Below, piece by piece: positions 61,214 to 64,000 of a stretch of 64,000 bases of DNA; position 1 is the first letter of the stretch; every line of letters begins with the position of its first letter. The stretch lies in NCBI RefSeq assembly GCF_900105065.1, contig NZ_LT629749.1, positions 1,612,001 through 1,676,000 on the forward strand, written 5' to 3'. Position numbers and translations under genes: made by a program. The notes under the pieces were generated by a model. The model did not search any database. It saw only the letters and a program-made list of their open reading frames with translations, and was not told the DNA's origin. The DNA is from Friedmanniella luteola. GTDB taxonomy: Bacteria > Actinomycetota > Actinomycetes > Propionibacteriales > Propionibacteriaceae.

Positions 61214-61453
61214 GTGCTGACGGTAGATCGGCGAAGGACCGTAGGGAAGAGGTGCGCAAGCCGACCGGCTACCGGTTCAACGCAAGCGGAACGGTCACCG
61301 GCACCTAGCCGCTATTTTTGCGCCGCCGACAGGCACTTCGGCCGGCGCTGTACAGCGCGGTGCCGGACACATTCGGGGACACCGCGTCATCAAGTGCCCG
61401 ACTCGACCGTTGCTCCGTCGCTAGGCAACAAAGAACGTGCCGAACGTATCAAG

Positions 61454-62023
61454 TCAACCGGCGATGAGCGCGGGCCGGCAGCGTATGGCGACAGCTCCGG
61501 ACCGGAACTCATGGCGATCCACGAGCTCGAGTTGGATGCGCTCGCGCAGCCCGGCGAGCAGTGTGGGACCGTGTCCGGCAAGTACCGGGTGCACGACGAA
61601 CTCGTACTCGTCGATCAGTCCCAGATCTGCCAACGCCAAGGGCAGCGTCACGCCACCCACCGACAGCCCCTCGCCTGGCTCCTGTTTGAGCCGCTGAACC
61701 GCTTCCCGCAGGTCGCCTCGCACCAGCTCGGCGTTCCAATCGACCTCGTTCAACGTGCTCGAGACGACGTGCTTCTTCGCCCGGTCGATCGTCTCGGCGA
61801 ACGGGATGTCCCACTCACCCATCCAGTCAGGCCACCTGCCAGTGGCTGGCTTCCGCCACGCGGACTCCATCATCTCGTAGGTCACCCGACCGTAGAGCAG
61901 GGCATCGGCCCGTTCCACCTGAGCGGTCCAGTAGTGCATCGACTCCTCGTCCGGGGGGAGCCCTGCCTCGTGGTGGCAGCAGCCGTCTAGCGAGACGTTG
62001 ATCGAGTATCGGAGTGGTCTCAC
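61454..62023 (-). CDS. Dihydrofolate reductase-like (RibD C-terminal) family protein
   Basis: A 189-aa DHFR-fold protein: RPLRYSINVSLDGCCHHEAG, RADALLYGRVTYEMMESAW, VDWNAELVRGDLREAVQRLK, LSVGGVTLPLALADLGLID and VVHPVLAGHGPTLLAG. The LYGRVTYE and GGVTL segments are the standard marks of RibD-C/YyaP-type reductases, which use NADPH on unknown substrates rather than folate. GTG at 62023 with GGGAG upstream. Single gene. Confidence 0.92.
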   Translation of the reverse strand: MRPLRYSINVSLDGCCHHEAGLPPDEESMHYWTAQVERADALLYGRVTYEMMESAWRKPATGRWPDWMGEWDIPFAETIDRAKKHVVSSTLNEVDWNAELVRGDLREAVQRLKQEPGEGLSVGGVTLPLALADLGLIDEYEFVVHPVLAGHGPTLLAGLRERIQLELVDRHEFRSGAVAIRCRPALIAG

Positions 62024-62299
62024 CTGGTTGTTCTCCCTAGCTGCCTGCCGCGCTTTGACCTGACCCTACTGAGACCGCTGGGGCGGCCAATTCTCATCGG
62101 CGCCGTGATCGCGCCGACTCGCCACGCCGCCGCGCCCGTGTCGCGAGCCAAACCGCAGAGGTGCCCGAGGGCCCGGCGGGTGCAGAAGACGTGGCCGTAG
62201 TGGCTGGGCACACGGGCCGGCGGTTGTACCGGGCACGAGGCGGCCAACGCCGGTCCTCTACCTCAAGTCTCACCGGACCCGCCACTCGGCGTGATCCCA

Positions 62300-62384
62300 T
62301 GGTCGACCGTTGTGCGGGACGCACGGCAGTAGCCGACCCTCGTGCGGGGCACGTCAGTGGACGACGCTGTTGCGGGACGTCCCA
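62300..62384. repeat. Hairpin-repeat cluster 13
   Basis: Units GTTGTGCGGGACGCACGGC, CGACCCTCGTGCGGGGCACG and a diverged CTGTTGCGGGACGTCCC, in the 429-bp gap between the reductase and the leucine-rich gene. No gene in the rest of the gap. Confidence 0.75.
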
Positions 62385-62452
62385 GCCTGTTTCGGACGAC
62401 GGCTGAGCAGCGGTTGTCGAGTGGCTCTCTCCGCACCAGTTACGGTCTGGTC

Positions 62453-63047
62453 ATGGCTCGGGCAACTCCGGTGGTTCATGAGGTGAGGCAGGACGCCGGC
62501 CAACCCGTCGTCGAGGTCTTCGCTACCCAGCTAGATGACCGCTACAGCGCGTCTCAGACGCGCTCGGTGCTCGCGGGGTGGGTCGAGTTCCTCGCAGCCG
62601 GACCGACGCCCATTCGCGAACTCGAGTTCGTGACGAGGACCCCAAAGCGTCTGTTCGCGGCACTGGCCGCCCAAGTTCAGCTAAAGGCGCTGCGCATGAA
62701 GTGGGGGGACTACGACGACCTACAGGTTCTTTGCAGGTCTCACCGAGCTCCACACGCTCGTGCTGGGCGGGGTGTCAGCAGTGCGATCGTTTGAGCCCCT
62801 GAAGGCCCTGAAGAGGCTGTCGAGCCTCGAGGTCGATGGCTTGCAGCACGTTCAAGGCCTGGCCCCGCTCGCGCAGCTGCCCGTGCTGACCTCTCTGACG
62901 ATCGGAGGTAGGTGGGCCAGTTTCAAGAACGTGCACGTGGACTCGCTGTCCTTCCTTCGCGCGATGCCGCAGCTGGAGCACTTGGTGCTGCATACTGCGG
63001 TCGTTGACGATGGTGACTACTCGCCTCTGCTTCAGCTTCCGAAGTAG
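62453..63047 (+). pseudogene. Leucine-rich-repeat-like protein, frameshifted
   Basis: From the ATG at 62453 the frame reads VEVFATQLDDRYSASQTRSV and RLFAALAAQVQLKALRMKWG. At about 62730 one extra base moves the reading to FAGLTELHTLVLGGVSAVRS, LKALKRLSSLEVDGLQHVQG, LPVLTSLTIGG and MPQLEHLVLHTAVVDDGDYS, ending at 63047. The L-x-x-L-x-x-L-x-L spacing is leucine-rich-repeat-like. Restored, the protein would be about 197 aa. The gap to 63300 shows nothing further. Confidence 0.65.
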
Positions 63048-63299
63048 CAAAGCGTCCGCGTGATGGCAAGCCGTGGCATGCGGCCGAGTATCGACCAGCT
63101 GCGATCTGCCCTCCCTTGGGACGGCTGACTTTAGACCCGAAGGCGTCCCGCGGTGGACCGTTCAGCGGGCCGGGTGCCGAACGCACCGAGGGGGTCGATC
63201 ATTCTCGGACGCCTGGCAGTGGTGGATCTCCCCACCAACGACTCCAGTGCTGTCCCGGATGAGCCGTCGTGCGAACGTGCCGAGTGGTTCGGCGATTGC

Positions 63300-63610
63300 C
63301 TAGTCAGCGATCTCCACCGCGAAGGCGGCTGGCTCGGGGTCGGCGCCGAAGACGTCACGATCGAAAAAGAACGGCGCCCCACTTCCTGTGCGTCGAGACA
63401 CCCGTGCGCCGATCCGGTCGCCATGCATCTGGTAGACGACGCAGAATCCCTCAGCGACCAGCCAGGCATCGACGATGGTTACATCTCGCCAGAGTGTGGG
63501 ACCGCCGTCGCGGAGGCGCTCTAGGCAGTGTAGGAGTGCTTGACTTCCCAGGAAAGCTCAGGACGAGAGCTGAGGCCCTCGATGAGGCGCTCGTGCGAGA
63601 TCGAGAACAC
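63300..63610 (-). pseudogene. Small conserved-looking protein gene split by a frameshift
   Basis: On the minus strand a GTG at 63610 with GGAGGT 7-8 bases upstream starts FSISHERLIEGLSSRPELSW, EVKHSYTA and then meets TAG. One missing base near 63523 would continue LERLRDGGPTLWRDVTIVDA, then WLVAEGFCVVYQMHGDRIGA, GSGAPFFFDRDVFGADPEPA and stop at 63300. The joined protein (about 103 aa) has a strong Shine-Dalgarno and coherent composition; I recall similar actinobacterial proteins of unknown function ending in FGxDPxPxxxAxEIAD. Confidence 0.6.
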
Positions 63611-63684
63611 GGCGTCACCTCCTCAACGGCCGCTCGTGTCGCGGCATCGTCGCAGCCATGGTCGCAGACGCGACCCGCTCGGGC

Positions 63685-63740
63685 AGTGCCCAAGCCGACA
63701 GTTGTGCGAAGCATCCAGTAGCCGACCCTCCTCGGGACGG
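63685..63740. repeat. Hairpin-repeat cluster 14
   Basis: Diverged units (CCGACAGTTGTGCGAAGCAT; AGCCGACCCTCCTCGGGACG) between the split gene and the nitronate monooxygenase end. Confidence 0.6.
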
Positions 63741-63770
63741 CTGGAGGCGCTGCCTGGACGCTCTGCTGGA

Positions 63771-64000
63771 CTACTTGAGGCGGTGGTTGGCTCGGGTGAT
63801 TGCGGCTGCCGCCTCTTGGGCCAGCTCGACCACCAACTGCCCGGCGGGGGTCGCTTCGGCGAATTCGTGTGCTTGCCCTGCCCACAGGCTGATCCGTTCC
63901 GCGTCCCCGTTCTCGCGGGCCCGGGCGCGCAATGGCGCGGTCAGGTGGTGTAGCTCCGGGTAGGCGATGGGGGCGATTGTCGTGTGCTCGGTTTGGAAGG
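63771..64000 (-). CDS. Nitronate monooxygenase, C-terminal part (runs off the window)
   Basis: The minus-strand frame is open to the window edge and ends at 63771. It reads TTIAPIAYPELHHLTAPLRA, GDAERISLWAGQAHEFAEAT and PAGQLVVELAQEAAAAITRA ending NHRLK. The SLWAGQAHxxAEATPA segment is the C-terminal signature of FMN-dependent nitronate monooxygenases (2-nitropropane dioxygenase family), which oxidise alkyl nitronates. The N-terminal barrel with the flavin site lies beyond the window. Family call is good, function of this member inferred. Confidence 0.8.
   Translation of the reverse strand, partial: FQTEHTTIAPIAYPELHHLTAPLRARARENGDAERISLWAGQAHEFAEATPAGQLVVELAQEAAAAITRANHRLK

Noticed and set aside
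44851-63740. Integron cassette array with attC sites
   Set aside because: Genes lie in both orientations, attC-type core and inverse-core sequences are not evident, and no integron integrase is present in the window. The repeat-between-genes layout is still noted as a finding.

Overview
The window is very high-GC DNA of a Gram-positive actinobacterium. The evidence is a principal sigma factor with a long lysine/alanine-rich N-terminus, a group 2 SigB-like factor, a class II (B12) ribonucleotide reductase, an HrpA helicase, class E/F sortases, and frequent GTG starts with ATGA/GTGA overlaps. The gene content resembles Geodermatophilaceae (Blastococcus/Modestobacter/Geodermatophilus), but that family assignment is inference.

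Positions 1-32 kb are densely packed and read as core chromosome. They hold the NrdJ C-terminus, a conserved hypothetical, an ABC exporter operon with its own HTH regulator, a FucU/RbsD mutarotase, and a covalent-FAD oxidase. A four-gene membrane electron-transfer module follows (small TM protein, ferric-reductase-like flavohaem protein, FMN-binding protein, ApbE). Next come remnants of an alcohol dehydrogenase and a TetR regulator, a membrane-anchored molybdopterin protein, a PrsW protease, a nickel/cobalt permease divergent from an ArsR sensor, HrpA, and a PAC2 protein. The segment ends with a second molybdopterin oxidoreductase plus flavin reductase pair, a TesB thioesterase, the SigB-like factor, oligopeptidase B, a nucleotidyltransferase, a carboxylate-amine ligase, a universal stress protein and the principal sigma factor.

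Just downstream of the principal sigma factor lies a tyrosine recombinase that has lost two catalytic residues. From there to the end (32-64 kb) the DNA is looser and accessory in character, with frameshifted genes and gene-poor gaps. Units in it include an SH3-domain secreted protein, a CHRD protein with a class F-type sortase, and a histidine kinase/DUF1059/EAL operon whose EAL gene is frameshifted. A SipW/TasA-like surface operon (secreted protein, signal peptidase, LamG protein) faces a MarR/OhrR-type regulator across a shared region with near-palindromic sites. A broken Lsr2-like/HTH/HNH nuclease gene follows.

From 44.85 kb to 63.74 kb the small transcription units are separated by at least fifteen clusters of a short hairpin-forming repeat with a unit of about 28 bp. 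It is absent from the first 44.8 kb. The units between the clusters are mostly stand-alone enzymes and small proteins: two SDRs, YCII, VOC proteins, a cupin/NmrA/TetR group with a perfect 21-bp palindrome, SnoaL/NTF2 proteins, an alpha/beta hydrolase and a DHFR-like reductase. A higher-quality block at 53.3-56.8 kb encodes a class E sortase, two tandem Tat-exported ferritin-like proteins and an Nramp transporter. The window ends inside a nitronate monooxygenase gene.
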